Assembly: GCA_036768485.1 (NCBI GenBank)
Contig: JAVLUZ010000154.1
Location: 62,001 to 126,000, forward strand
Direction: 5' to 3'
Length of the DNA: 64,000 nucleotides
From: Mermis nigrescens
Lineage: Eukaryota; Nematoda; Enoplea; Mermithida; Mermithidae
Numbering within the stretch: the stretch's first letter is position 1; each line of letters opens with the position of its first letter. The notes under the pieces are model-generated. The model was not told where the DNA came from, did not search any database, and was given only the letters and a program-made list of their open reading frames with translations. Shown in pieces: positions 44,761 to 57,292 of this stretch. The translations under genes and the position numbers were made by a program.

Positions 44761-47700
44761 AAAAATAGTAGTTATTCCTATCTTTGTCAGTGTTGTAGCG
44801 AATGTCATTAGGTACTTAGCAATTGTATGTATTATACTAGGAAAAATCTACCTAAAGTCGCAAAATCTGCTAAAAATCAGACTTTCTCTAAGCAACGCTA
44901 AAAATCTAAGTATATTCTGCGGCCTCTAAAAAAGTGTCTTTTTTAAATAATGTTCGAAGTTTCAGATAAGAGTGTACAAAATCTATCAAGGTTACTTTTT
45001 TAAATTGCTGGCACCTGATTGATTGAAAACTAAGAAGTATTCAAAGTTGTTTTATTTTGTTATGAGCATTATAGCAAGCAAAGCAGGGGCCGATGGATTA
45101 GTGCACACAATCATTTCGGGCATGCTAGTGTATCTAGATTTAGTCTGTCTCAAGTCAACATACGCGTTTCCTACTGTTTTAAACCAACCATGTCTCCAAT
45201 TGTCTTTGATGTTTGCTATTTCATTCAATTGGCTTAAAAGACTGTTAGTTTACTCAATATCATTTCCCATAGCTACTGCATAGCTAACGTGCTGCTTTTT
45301 CAATCATTTTTATGGTTAAATATTTATTTTAATCTGTTGGCCGCAGAATATACATCGATTTTTAGCGTAGCTTGGAGGAAGTCTGATTTTTAGCAGATTT
45401 TGCGACTTTAGGCAGATTTTTCCAAGTCCCCTCCTTTATATACATCCTTAATAATCCACAATTCCAAGTATATTCATCTTTTTTGTTTCATCAGAGCATT
45501 TTTCTTTGCTAGTACCCCACTTTAAATTAGTATTATTTGAGTACATCAGTCAGTACACACATACAGTAACATGCCACAATAATGACAGCAGTCCAAGAAC
45601 ACGGAAAACAATACTGTTCTTAACATCAGCATTATCCTTTTCAAACAAGACAACCTTACATTATTTTAACAGATCAAAGTTTTTCAGCATTAACTTTACG
45701 CAAATATCAATTGTAAGGAACACTAACGCTCAGATTTGGAAGTAAAATAAATTTGTAGTATAAACTACATTTTAACAACAAATGATTAGTGCAAACTTCA
45801 CACAACTACTAGGTGTAGAGAAAACTGACAGCCAGATTCTCAATTCTGATTTTACGTAGAACATTTTGAAAAAATTAAGCTCCCGCAAAGCTCTAGAACA
45901 AGAGTTAATATGCAGTGTAAACTTTACACAGCCACAGAGTTTAAAGAAAATTTCAGTCGGATTCGTAATTCTGATATTACGATCAACATTTATGGAAAAA
46001 TTAAGTCTCCACAATGGCCCAAGGACAAATAAATATCAGATGTGTTAATGTAGACTCAAGCTACGTTCACTTCGCTTACTTAACCCGAATCTCAAGCTAA
46101 TGCGCTCACACGGGGGTTCTCGCCCTTTTAAGGAGGTCGATCACCAGCCGGCGATTCGGGGGTAAGCGGCCCGGCCTATTCAAGGTAGCCCGTCCCTCTA
46201 TGGACGCACCTAGTGAAACTTACTTATTTAACCCCTTTGAGATTAAGTGCCTAATTAAAGTAAGTTCCCGGAAACCTAATTGAGGGCTCAAAAAGATTAT
46301 TATTTTACTTGTTTTGGACCGAATTCCGGTGCTTGAAAATATTAAGAGTTCCTAAGTATAGAAGTATAGTGTAGCACAAGGACAGAATTGAACAGCACGG
46401 AAATTCAACCGAGCCCAGCATCGTTAATTAAATAATTAATTTTTACAATATTTTTTGGACAGAAAAATTATGAAGCAATTAAAAAGCGACAGCATGGAAG
46501 ATACATGCTGCTGACCGTCGTGTTATGCTAATCGGGTAAAATCAAACAATGTAATTAAACAAGGGCACAAAGCCCTGCCAAAGGCATACAACAACTGATG
46601 CCAATTGGCACAAACACGAATGATTAAAAACAAAGCGTACGGCAAAAAGAAGCATGCACACTACGCAGGAAAACTAACAGACGAGTTCTGCAGCCAAGCA
46701 GATAAAAAGGCACGTACGGAGTCTGCTCACGTACGGCAATGAAAAGAAAAAAGATACGCTCAGCGCGAAGCGAAGCTGGCGGAGAGGCTCTCAGGCTCAA
46801 AAACAAATTGTAAAATGTAAAATCTTAAAGTGCCGTCAAAACTGCGCTTGCATGCAGTTTTAACTGACGTGGAAAAAAGAGGCGTAACAACACGAACCAA
46901 GAGATATGAAAAGGATCTATGAATACGACAATAGGCCTATGGGCAAAAGCTTACGGTAAAGGAATGTACAAACGAGACAGGCACAAATATGAGACACACA
47001 CATATGATCTTTTAACACACGTAAGATATGATAACACACATACCAATTCGTACTCAAGTCGCATTAAGCCCGAGTGCCCATTTTCCTATCCCGGATTTTG
47101 ATTGAAAATATGTGTGGGAATGGAATGAAAGATATGATATTTTTTAGGGGAAGGTGGTCCCGGGCGACTCACTTAAGCGTTGCGCTTAACGGTCATGTAC
47201 GTGCGTATGGAAATTGAGCACAAGAATGTATATACATCTGGGGCAATCAATCGGTTTTTTTTCATCTGTTTCAAAAAAACCCAAACTGATTTTTTTCCCA
47301 AAAAATTTTTTCAGTGTAAAGTTTACAAACATAAGTATGGCACATACAAACGAGCTACAATCAAAGGGCTACAAACTGGCCCAAACCAAATTTATTTACA
47401 CTCAATGGGGATCAGATTTTTAAAGTTTACAATGTGGTGGACAGTGAAAAATACGTGTTTGTGCATATTTTTGTTCGCCACTTTCTCTGTGCAGAAGTCG
47501 GGAGAGGTCGAATAGGGTAAAAATAAAGTACTTTCTAAGGGGTGGCGAACAAAAATATGAAGTGAAGAAGTCGGGAGAGGTCGAATAGGATAAAAATAAA
47601 GTACTTTTTAAGGGGTGGCGAACAAAAATATGGACAAACACGTATTTTTCACTGTCCACCACATTGTAAACTTTAAAAATCTGAACCGAACGCCCCATTG

Positions 47701-49275
47701 AGTGTAAATAAATTCGGTTTAGGCCAGTTTGTAGCCCTTTGATTGTAGTACGTTTGTATGTGCAAAACTTATGTTCCGCAAAATATTTGATATGATTTAC
47801 CAATTAAATACGAAAAACCCGTTTTTTTCGCCCATTTTACACCTCAGATTTCGAACTTTACACCCCCATAAACAACTCAATATTACGTGTTTTTGAACGC
47901 AGTTTGCTTTGACGTGTAGCCCTTAAAAGTTACTTTATTTTTGTCCATTTAAATTATCTTAACTCTTAACCGAAAAAGTTGGCTTAGAAATCTTTGACAG
48001 AATCTGTTTTTTTACTCATTCACTAGAGTGTAAAGTTTAAACCCCTGCTACTGTGTATTGATTGTAGAAATGTTTGAAGGTCAGATTCATTATTCTAACC
48101 TTACAGAGAACATTTTTTAAAAAATTCATCATCTGCGACGCTCTGGGTGGAAAAAATTTTTTCAGTGTAAAGTTTACACCTGCACTAATAACGCAATATT
48201 GATTGTAAAGAAACAAAATAAATTTTGACTTGTAGCGCTTAAGACGAGGCAGATTTGAAAGGTAGTCACGACGTTCTTTCTACTAAGTGGAGAATATGGC
48301 AGGGAAAAAATATTTTTTGTCTTAGACTCTTTACAATAAACCGCCTCTAAATTCGAAAATATTATTTTTTAAGAAAAAATAAAAAAGTTTCCCCTAGATT
48401 TTTTAACCGTCTACCTTTTGAAACCAATCAGACTGCATAGAATGTAAAACTGAGTTAGATATGCACGGCCACAGGAAAACTGTAAAAAACCGTCTAGTTT
48501 ACACTCCTGTGCAACAACCAATGAGTGTAAAGAACTTTTACGACCAGATTCGTAACCTACTAATTAGGGAAAACATTTTAAAAAAAATTCATCATCCACG
48601 ACGCTACGGGCGGAAAAAATATTTTCAGTGTAAAGTTTACACTTGCACTAATAACGCAATATTGATTGTAAAGAAACAAAATAAATTTTGACGTGTAGCG
48701 CTAAAGACGAGGCACATTTTAAAGGTAGTTACCACGTTCTGTCTACTGAGTGGAGAATATGGCAGGGAAAAATATTTTTTTGTCTCAGCCTCTTTACAAT
48801 AAACCGCCTCTAAATTCAAAAATTTTACTTTTTAAGAAAAATTAAAAAAAGTCTCACCTAGATTTTTTAACCGTCTACCTTTTGAAACCAATCAGACTGC
48901 ATAGAATGTAAAACTGAGTTAGATATGCTCTTGCACACAAAAACTGTAAAAAACCGTCTAGTTTACACTCCTGTGCAACAACCAATGAGTGTAAAGAAAT
49001 TTTAAGACCAGATTCGTAACCTACTAATTAGGGAAAACATTTTTAAAAAAAATTGGCCCTCCGCAAATTATTTGAATTTTTGGTGTAAACTTTACACACT
49101 CAAGACGCGCTCGGTATTGAGTGTAAACAAGAAAAAAATGGGGGCACTAAGTTTTTTTATTATCTACCTTTTAAAAAAAACCGCACCTCTCAGATGTGTG
49201 CCGTTATAGCTGTGAGGGGGGACATATGTTGGGGGTACCCAAGTATATTATAGGTACGCGCTAATGCGCTACCTA
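44761..49275 (-). repeat. Right outer arm of the giant foldback-type repeat
   Basis: Reverse complement of 905-4940, with extra length from a 463-bp tandem duplication (about 48100-49026) and a smaller doubling at 47513-47640. It contains the partner of the inner hairpin unit (44830-45530) and a short palindrome at its tip (GGTACGCGCTAATGCGCTACC around 49251-49273). Small open frames are not preserved in the other arm. Confidence 0.8.
48100..49026. repeat. 463-bp tandem duplication in the right arm
   Basis: The landmark CAGTGTAAAGTTTACAC occurs at 48163 and 48626, and CCTGTGCAACAACCAATGAG recurs 463 bases apart near 48506 and 48969. The left arm has a single copy (about 1140-1600). Confidence 0.85.
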
Positions 49276-51574
49276 TGATTTAATGAATTCTTAAAGATCT
49301 GATTTTGACTTTTATGTTAAAAATTCTAAATGCAAAATAAAAATTTGTTTGATTATCAACAAGCTGATATTTGCAATGGTAAATTGATAAGGTGCCTAAG
49401 TTTATTTTAAAGTACAGGTAAATTCACTAAAGATATAACCAAGACTAGACCGGTGGGATGGCCGCGCCCCCTTAGGTATTCAGACAATTCTAGGTCCCCT
49501 ACTTTACACTCTTAGGTAGCACCTCGCAAATGGTACCTCAAAATCGATTTTGAAAAAATTCTGTGCATTTCCTGTTTTTCTTTGATTGACGAATAAATGA
49601 CCAGTTGTATGACCAGTAGATGACCGGTGAGATGGCCGTACATTGTTTACACTACCACCAATGCCAGTAGCGTGTATGTAGCGTTCAGGGGTTTCCACCC
49701 AAGCAATTTGCACTTAAGTGCAAATGCGTGGGTGGCACCCCAGAGTGCCAGTATGTACTACTTACATATATTATTAATTGATGTTTATACCTAATATATA
49801 CATACTTATAGGCAATAGGTAAACATGAACGTCAGACCATAATAAACACCTGTATTAGGTATCTATATCTATACACTTATATCCTTAAGGATGTAAGTTT
49901 GGGCCCTGGTTTTTCTGCGTCCGTCGATCAGTTAGGTCAACCCTTGGGAGTAGCGGCCCCTTGCAGTATTCAAGCATGAAAACCCACGGCTCTGGTATGT
50001 AGGCAATACTCAACTTTGAGAGAAAAGCCTAATTTGGACTAAGTCGAAAAATACGTATTTAAACGATGAATTTCGCATTTTGAAATTGCTTCAATGTCTT
50101 TTTTGTTGTGATTCTGTCAAAATGTTCAATTTACTAGTCAAGAGAGTTTTTCTTAACAAATACAAAACCTCTTATGTCTTTTTGATTTCTGTCATGGTAA
50201 ACAGTTTCCATTTATGCTTCCATTTATTATTAATTTGATAATTTTCTGCCATTTATTTGGGATCGCAACTGGCGCCGATATCAGCTTAGCACTGGGACAT
50301 TGCTAGTGTTTAGTCAAGACTTACCAGTGATGAGTCATGTGTGTACATGGGGAATGAAGGAATTCCCCAGCCATAGTTGGTCGTCCGCCATCTATCCAAA
50401 AAAATTCGTTTTTTTTAGTTGTGCTTAGGTGTTTTTGGCCAGTTTTAGTCATATATTGAACGTCAATGGCCCCTGACCCCCTTTGAAAGTGGCTGGGGCC
50501 TCCCATTTAAAATTTTAAGCCGTCACATGTATTGGTGTGTACATTGCACTTTAATTGCAGATAAATTTGTCAAGCCGTTATTACTGACCTCCCGTTATTT
50601 GATACGACTTATTAAGTCTTTTTTATTTAATACTCAATTCGGCCACATCTATTACGCTGAGCATGTCCAGTGACGAATCTGGTTCAGAGAAAGAGGTACA
50701 TAGAAGGATCGTGCCTGTATGATGATACAGCGTGGGAATAATTGGGGAAGGGAGGTCTGCGCCAAAAAAATTTTCAAAAATTGCTTTGTTGCACCCAGTT
50801 TATACGCCAAAGACACTGTCTTTTTGACGTTTCAGATGGTGCTAAGTTACACATCCATTCTTTATCCTGCCAGCTATTTTTGGCCAATAGGGGCGGCTGC
50901 CCCCGCTTCCCGCCTTAATTACATCCTGCTTAGAGATATGTCTAGTCCTATACAAATTGTTGCTTAAGTCCATATTTACATGCAATATCAAAGAGAATGG
51001 GAGAGTTCCCAGCTAGCCGATGGAACGTTTTCCGTATTATTTTGAGGACAACCCGGATATTTCATGTTTTTTTAATAAAAATGCATCCTTAATTGTGTGA
51101 AAATCGATACAGTGCAGTAAGACCCGCTTCGAAAATTCGGCCAAGGAGGGTGCGTGGACCACCCATGGGTAAGGGGTTTTACATATATCCAGAACTTGAA
51201 CTCCCAGATTACTCTAGACCTCATCAGAATTCTATTTTTAGTAACATTTTTGTCAATTTTACCCATGTTGACCCCCAGAATTTTCCTGTTGCCCATGTGT
51301 GGAGCGGACCCGACATAAATTGGTCTTTATATCGGGAATTCGTCGGGATGGCTCACAGGAACCACATTTTTAGACTTTTTCATACATGCTCTATCCATTA
51401 AAGCCATAATTTTAACCTTTTAAGAGAAAATTTTTCACTCAAAAAGAGCTATAGTGTCATTTTGATTCTCGTTTGAGTTTAAAATTAAAAAATACTTCAC
51501 ATCTGGCTCGCACAAAGTGCTGAAACTTTGAAGATTTCACGACGTTGACCCTTCAGAGAGCCCATGTGCTTGGG
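49276..51574. other. No gene recognised
   Basis: Mixed AT-rich sequence beyond the right arm, with one possible short repeat near 50338-50531. No coding region with a domain was found. Confidence 0.35.
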
Positions 51575-51945
51575 CGGATTTAAGGATAGGGCGGAGGTGC
51601 CCCCATTTGGCCCAAAATAATTGGCCAAAATACAGGAAGTAGAACTGAAAATCAATCTTCATAAACGTTCTTCCGCGTAAATTTCACACATTTTTCGGTG
51701 TTTGCGCCAGATTTTTGCTAGAATCGAAGAAATTTAACGATTTTGAGTAGGAAATTATCGGAAACTTCGAAATTTTTACAAGAAAAGTTGGGTCAAACGT
51801 GGTTTTAAATTAAAGTAGACAATGTAAAACGCCGAAAAAAACGCTGTTCCGTACGTGAAGTGCAAAATTTTGTACTTATTGTCGACTGTTTTTGGAAAAT
51901 GGGGTACCACACCATATCCCTTAGGGAAATCCTAGATCCACCACT
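51575..51945 (-). repeat. hAT-derived fragment (GTGGCGGATC family), reversed
   Basis: It ends with CCTAGATCCACCACTG, the reverse complement of the CAGTGGCGGATCTAGG terminus, preceded by family-typical sequence (GACAATGTAAAACGCC). The other end is ill-defined and no target duplication was found. Confidence 0.5.
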
Positions 51946-52894
51946 GCCTATGAACATGCATGTCCTGCCATATTCCCTCATCTTTTACGTTTAATCATAC
52001 GGTGGTTGACTTCAGCATCACTTCGTCCTTTCGTTACGGTAAACCTTTTGTTACGGTAAAGATCAGGCTAGTTTAGATGGGCTCAAATCCTTCATTTTTA
52101 GTCGCGGAGAACGAGATTAAAGATTTTTTGTTACATTAGGCTGAATGTATAGGACATTTGTGTCCTGAATCGTCCAAAATTAGCCTTTTTTTAGAAAAAT
52201 CGTTTGACTTTGCCTGACTTGGGTGATAATGAGGCTAAATATGTATCTAAAGGCTTATAATATTAAGAGGGGTAGTAGTCGGCCAATTTTATTACTAGGG
52301 GCGAAAAAATCGGAGTGCGGAAAAATCAGCTTTTTTGTAGATAATGGAACGACCGATTTTCCTCGAAACAACACCTAAAAACAGCCTAGAAACAGATGCA
52401 TTGGATCAGGGTGCCTATGGAGTGTTAAAATTCAGAATATGTGATCAGGATGGCGTAAACAAGCAATGTTTACATTAATAAATTGTGTTCATTAAGTAAG
52501 CTAATGATCCAAAACGCGTGAAAATATAATATTTTCGGCTGAAACCTCTCGACAGTGCCTAACCTTCGTGTCGAATGGCGGACGGTATATCTCCATGTAT
52601 GCAACAAGGGGATCCTATATCCAAAGTTGGTTGTCCCGCCCATGCCCCGAACCCAGATAATTTTAACCCCCCTACTATTTCTTGCAAAAATTGAATTCTT
52701 TGGCCGTTTATATGTGTTTTATGACTGGTGGCCTACCCCCTCCTAAAAATGGCGGGGTACCCCGCCCGCAAGTTCGAGCAGCAATATGTATGACTGCCTC
52801 CACCTCATCCTCTCTGCATGCACATTGGCGAATATAGGATTTTTGTAGGGTTTGAAGCGTTACTATAACATTTTCAAAAACAGTCAAAAATGGT

Positions 52895-53740
52895 TTGCGG
52901 ATTATTCGCCCATTCCCCGTATATATTCGCTCTCCAGAACTCGCCCCCTCTACCCCACAACTCGACCCCTGCCCCCCATAGACCCCCACAACTCGCCCTT
53001 GCACAACTCGTTCCCCACAACCAGCCCCTAACAACCAGACATGCACACATCAGTATTTTGGTGGGAGGGGGTGAAATTTTAAAGTGCCTTGTGCCTTTTT
53101 TGGGCTCAAAAATAGCGAATATCGCATTAAAAAACACGATTTTCAAACGTTTCTGACGATGACATATCTTTCTAGAGCTTTCACGAAGTTTTTGGAATTT
53201 TTTTACGAAGTTTTTGGAATTTCTCGGAAAATCGCGAATTCTGGGAGGAAGGTGTAAAAATTCTCGGGGGTGTTTAAAAATTTTCTGGGATGGGCTGAGC
53301 TGAAACCCCTCCCCAAACCTCGGAAGATCATGTATATATGCCTACAAGATAGCCCCAAATGGAATCGCAATTGCAATTCATTATGGAGAATTTGTTTGGA
53401 ATCCCCGGAAGCTAAAACCCTACAGAGTTCTGTTTTATTTATTTTTTTCCTTAATTTTTTGATGCCAATTGCTAGCATTAAAGTGAGGCATTGCCCATAC
53501 CTAAATGTTTGTTAATTGACAAATCAATTCGTCCCCTGCCAGCGTATTCATGTACATGTAATCCAATGCTTGCTTGCTCTCCACAACCAGACGTGCAAGT
53601 GGGAGGGGGTTGAGGAAGTCTAGACCCGGTGGGGGCGAGTTGTTGGAGGCGAGTTGTGTGGGGGCGAGTTGTGGGAGGGGGGCGAGTCGCTGGGGAGGCG
53701 AGTTGTTCGGGGCGAGTTGGAATTGGGGAGAAATGTGGGT
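52895..53740. repeat. Element with inverted CAACTCGCCCC subterminal arrays
   Basis: Irregular repeats of CACAACTCG(C/A)CCC at 52935-53030 are mirrored as GGGGCGAGTTG repeats at 53625-53725. Between them lies a copy of the short GGTGCATACCCC-type MITE (about 53095-53330). Subterminal arrays of this kind are typical of hAT-like elements. The exact ends were not resolved. Confidence 0.5.
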
Positions 53741-54150
53741 GGAAGGGGGGTAGACTTATCCACATCGCGTCGAAAATAGGTTAGAAATAGGAAATTGTGC
53801 GAAATGTTTTTTTTTCGATGTCTTAGTTGTCTAATTTTAAATAAAAGCCCTTTTCAGTGCAACATTTATTTTTAAAAAATTTTAAATTTTCGACAATCTT
53901 AAGCGGAACAATTATTAAATTTTCTTGACCTTAGCAAGAAATGCGGTGCAACTCAACCAAAAATTTTAAATTTCAAAGCTGAAAGACGTTTAGAAGCTTG
54001 AATTAATCTGCGGTTCCCTGTATTTGTAGCATTTAAATTTTTTGCAGTCACTGTTGAGATTAGAGGAAAAAGTTTGGCTTTTCGGCCGTCTAGACAGTAA
54101 ATAAATGTCATTGATAGATTGGTACGTATTTGAGAAATTATCACCATTGA

Positions 54151-54324
54151 CAGTGGCGGATCTAGGATTTTCCCTAGGGAGGGGGGTGCGGAACCCTGAC
54201 TTGGGCGGAAAAATTAGCCGTTTTAACCCGAAAATAGCTAAAAATAACTCAAAAATGCTTAATTTTGCGCACTATTTTGGGCCAGTGGGGGGTGGGGCGG
54301 CCCGCCCTCCTAAATCCGCTGCTG
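54151..54324. mobile_element. hAT MITE, CAGTGGCGGATC family
   Basis: 174 bp, CAGTGGCGGATCTAGG...TAAATCCGCTGCTG, with a perfect 8-bp target duplication ACCATTGA (54143-54150 and 54325-54332). No coding capacity. Confidence 0.9.
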
Positions 54325-54839
54325 ACCATTGACGGCCAGGAGTCATTGCAAATCACACATCCATTCTTAATCTGCTAACTGCTTTGGGGCCTAACCTGAA
54401 TTCCGCTCCGGTCAGGGGCGGTTTTAGGGGGAGGGAGGGGGCTGGCGAGGGGCGACCACTTCAACTGTCATTAACCCAAGATAGTTGGCGAAATAAAGAA
54501 TGGTTATGTAATTTGCAACGATCTTTGCCCGTCAGTGATAATTATTTCTCAAGTTTTTCTGGCGCTCGGCGCTGGATAATATCAATTAATCACATTTATT
54601 CACTTTCTTGGCAACCTGGAAGCTTTATTTTTGCTCAAGGAGTAGGTTTTGTGACGATGTCAAGGGCAGAAACAGCTTTTTCGGCGAAGTTTTTCTAATA
54701 TTTTCAAGCTTAATTTTTAAAATTTTCGACGCTTCGCCTCAATTGCTAAAATAAAGCAAATCGATCAGTAATTTAAGCTTCTAATCGTCCTTCCACCTTA
54801 ATTTCACCCGGACTTTGGACAAAGTGAAAAAATTGAAGG

Positions 54840-55031
54840 ATTTTTTCGCTCAAATTGTCGAAAAGTCAAAAATTTTCGAATGTAATATTGCGCTATAAGC
54901 TATAGACAATATAAAACGCCAAAAACGGTATTTCGGACGTGATAAGCTAATTTTCTGACCTGTTTTTGACTTTTTACGGAAAGTTGGGTACCGCTCCCCC
55001 TCCGCTTTCAAAATCCCCAGATCCGCCACTG
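54840..55031 (-). repeat. hAT-derived fragment, reversed
   Basis: It ends CCCCAGATCCGCCACTG at 55031 and shares AATATAAAACGCCAAAAACG-type interior with the larger copies at 57819 and 61275. The other end is uncertain. Confidence 0.45.
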
Positions 55032-55109
55032 GCCCTTAGACGTGCTTATATACCTATTAACGCACGGTTTTGTCGAGAAAAAAGGGGTTTAAAAAATCGA
55101 AATGTGTGC

Positions 55110-55748
55110 TTAAAAATGGTGGTATGGCGAAAAAACACAATTTTTAACCTTTCTCATCGAGCACCATCCATTGGCATCAAAAAATTGCGAAGAAAGCGAA
55201 AAAAATCCTAAAATTTAATTCTGGGGGGCAGTTATTTTGGTTTATCGGGGAGGGGGAGTGCATACCCCAAACAGTGTTTTTTTGTACAAGGTCCGTTTGT
55301 ACGTGTACAAAGATAGTCCCTAAAAGTCTTTGTACAAATCGTACACACTAATTTTTAGGTACTATAATATGGTACAGTAGCGATTTTAGTGTGGCAAAAA
55401 CAGAGTTGTTCGACCTTTGGCTACGTATTTTAGCAATTTCTAGGTTTCTGAGGGCAAAAATCAGGAACAATCGTCTCAAAACGGCGCGAAGCGCCAAAAA
55501 ATTGGCATTTTTCCTTCCAAAGTGCAATTTCTGCAATTATATAGATATATAGAACACACAATTGCTCATTTCGGCGCGGAGCGCCGAGAATTTTGCAAAT
55601 TTCGAGCCTTTTTTGCAGTTTTTGTCTTCCAAAAAATCTTTGTACATTTACAAAGACGGTCCCCAAAAGTCTTTGTACATCGCGAAAAATCTTTGCCGAA
55701 TACAAAAAAACCGTGCCCCCAAACCCCGCCTATGCCCAGGTGTGTTAA
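55110..55748 (+). repeat. hAT-like MITE split by a TTTGTACA element
   Basis: The first half (about 55110-55278, GGTGGTATGGCGAAAAAACA to GTGCATACCCCAAAC) and the second half (about 55708-55748, CCCCAAACCCCGCC...CAGGTGTG) belong to one GGTGCATACCCC-family copy. Between them, 55279-55707 is a separate element with AGTGTTTTTTTGTACA and TACAAAAAAACCGTG ends and internal TTTGTACA motifs, related to 40880-41560. Confidence 0.6.
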
Positions 55749-55776
55749 TCTGAGGCTTATTCTCTTTTGATGCCAG

Positions 55777-55995
55777 GTGGTCGTGAGTTCGAAGAAGCAG
55801 AAGGCCCAAAAGATCAACAACGATGAAGGCAAAAAACGCAAGAAAGCTGCTAAAAAAGTGGCGAGCGAATCGGATTCGGATTCGGACGTTAGTTTGCCGG
55901 CCAAGGAACGCAATCGCCCCAAAGGTTCAGCCGCCGTTAGTGCGCCTACTAAAAAACAGAAGGTCGAAGATGGCGAGACGGACGGCAGATTCCCA
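55777..55995 (+). CDS. Sub1: PC4/SUB1 coactivator, internal exon (N-terminal Ser/Lys-rich region)
   Basis: 73 codons of the RNA polymerase II coactivator PC4 (p15), a nuclear ssDNA-binding protein. The exon starts after a polypyrimidine tract and AG (TTTTGATGCCAG) and ends at a GTGAGT donor after a phase-0 codon. It encodes the low-complexity, phosphorylatable SEAC-type region: KKRKKAAKK, a SESDSDSD acidic-serine cluster and KKQKVED. The first codon here is GTG, not a start; the ATG exon must lie upstream and was not found. The next exon (59236) joins in phase and supplies the ssDNA-binding core. Confidence 0.85.
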
Positions 55996-56524
55996 GTGAG
56001 TTTAATTTATCTGAATAATTTCTTTATTTTTATTTTTATTCTCATCCGGTTTATGGGTTAATTTTTTATATTTTTAATTAGGCAAATTTACGTAAAAGAC
56101 TCGCTTCACAGCATAAGATCGTCTGTGCGACTTTCATCCATATTATTACTACGATATTTTATCGTAATTGTAAAAATTTTCAAACTTAAAAATGCGATAA
56201 AAGGACCTTAATTTACTTTCCTTGAATCGTAACATTTGGAAATTTTCGACGTTCCATCGAGCCGTATATCAAGCTTCTAAATCACCCATTCGCCTAATTT
56301 TCTCGAACTTTCCGGCGCTCCGCACTGGATTTTCGCTGACTTTTTAAATGTTATTTTGTGCTATTTTTTGGCCGTTTTGGCTTTGTCCCCCGAAAATCGG
56401 TGTTGGTCCCCCAAAAATAGAACGGCCAGCAATGTGCCTGTATAATATATCTACAAAACTTTGTTCGCTCATTCAAAGACATTTTCGGAGATCTTTGTTC
56501 ATGCATAAAGGAGCTCGTACAAAA

Positions 56525-56945
56525 AAATAGTGTCAGCCATACATGATCTTAGCGGGGTTGGGGGGGGGGGGTTTCAACCCCCGTAAAAATTTTTCACCCC
56601 CCCCAGAATTGGCGATTTTTCAAAAGTTTCCTAAACTTACCTGAAAATTGGTAGAAAAAGTGTCTTTTTAAGGGTTTGTGGCTATCTATTTGCTCTAAAT
56701 CGCCAAATTTTCGGCGCTTCGCGCCATATATTCATGTTTTAAGCGATATATTAGTCAATTTATTAGACTTTTTTCGGAATTTTTTTCATGATTTCATGCT
56801 CTAGAAGGATAGAGTATCGTCAGAAACGCCAAAAAAAACTATGTTTTCTAACGCCTACCGGCCATTTTTGGCCCCAAAAAGGGCACTTTAGGTTTTCACC
56901 CCCCAGAATTCCCATACTGTGCATGTATGGTGTCGGCTAATAATA
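56525..56945. repeat. Degenerate GGTGCATACCCC-type repeat with G/C runs
   Basis: It contains a 12-base G run with CCCCC blocks, TTCACCCCCCAGAATT, and the family's AAACGCC...AAAAACTATG stretch. It lies in the PC4 intron. Boundaries uncertain. Confidence 0.45.
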
Positions 56946-56974
56946 ATACACCACTTACTGGTCCCTCATTTTAG

Positions 56975-57085
56975 GATTTCACCCTCCCTCAACTCGGAAC
57001 CTTGGGAAACTATGCGGAATGCATAAAATTAATAAAGGATCAGCTAAGGAGGAAGCGAGATTCGATGTTAATTTATTTCATTTAA
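56975..57085 (+). other. Exon-like open block in the PC4 intron
   Basis: After a CTGGTCCCTCATTTTAG acceptor-like sequence, 36 codons read DFTLPQLGTLGNYAECIKLI and then a basic RRKR stretch to TAA. The composition is protein-like and unlike the surrounding repeats. It could be an alternative terminal exon or a pseudogene fragment. Unrecognised. Confidence 0.3.
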
Positions 57086-57292
57086 TTTTTTATTTTTTAT
57101 GCTTTTTTGCTTTTTATTCACAATTTTAAGAAAAATCTTGAAAGTCGAGGTCGTGCTGCAGGGATGATTTATCGGATCAGCTACGATTTTGGCAAGAAAA
57201 AGATGTTTAAAAATCTGTAAATGCACGATTTTTATAGCTTAGTACAGCTGCAAGACGCGACTGATTCGGAATAGAAAATGTAGAATCGGGAG

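Noticed and set aside
44923..48691. Several 60-127-codon frames in the right arm
   Set aside because: The corresponding positions in the left arm are not open or encode different products, as expected of noncoding repeats.
54413..55031. One hAT element from CAGGGGCGG (54413) to GCCACTG (55031)
   Set aside because: The 8-bp flanks do not match, so the two ends probably belong to different insertions.
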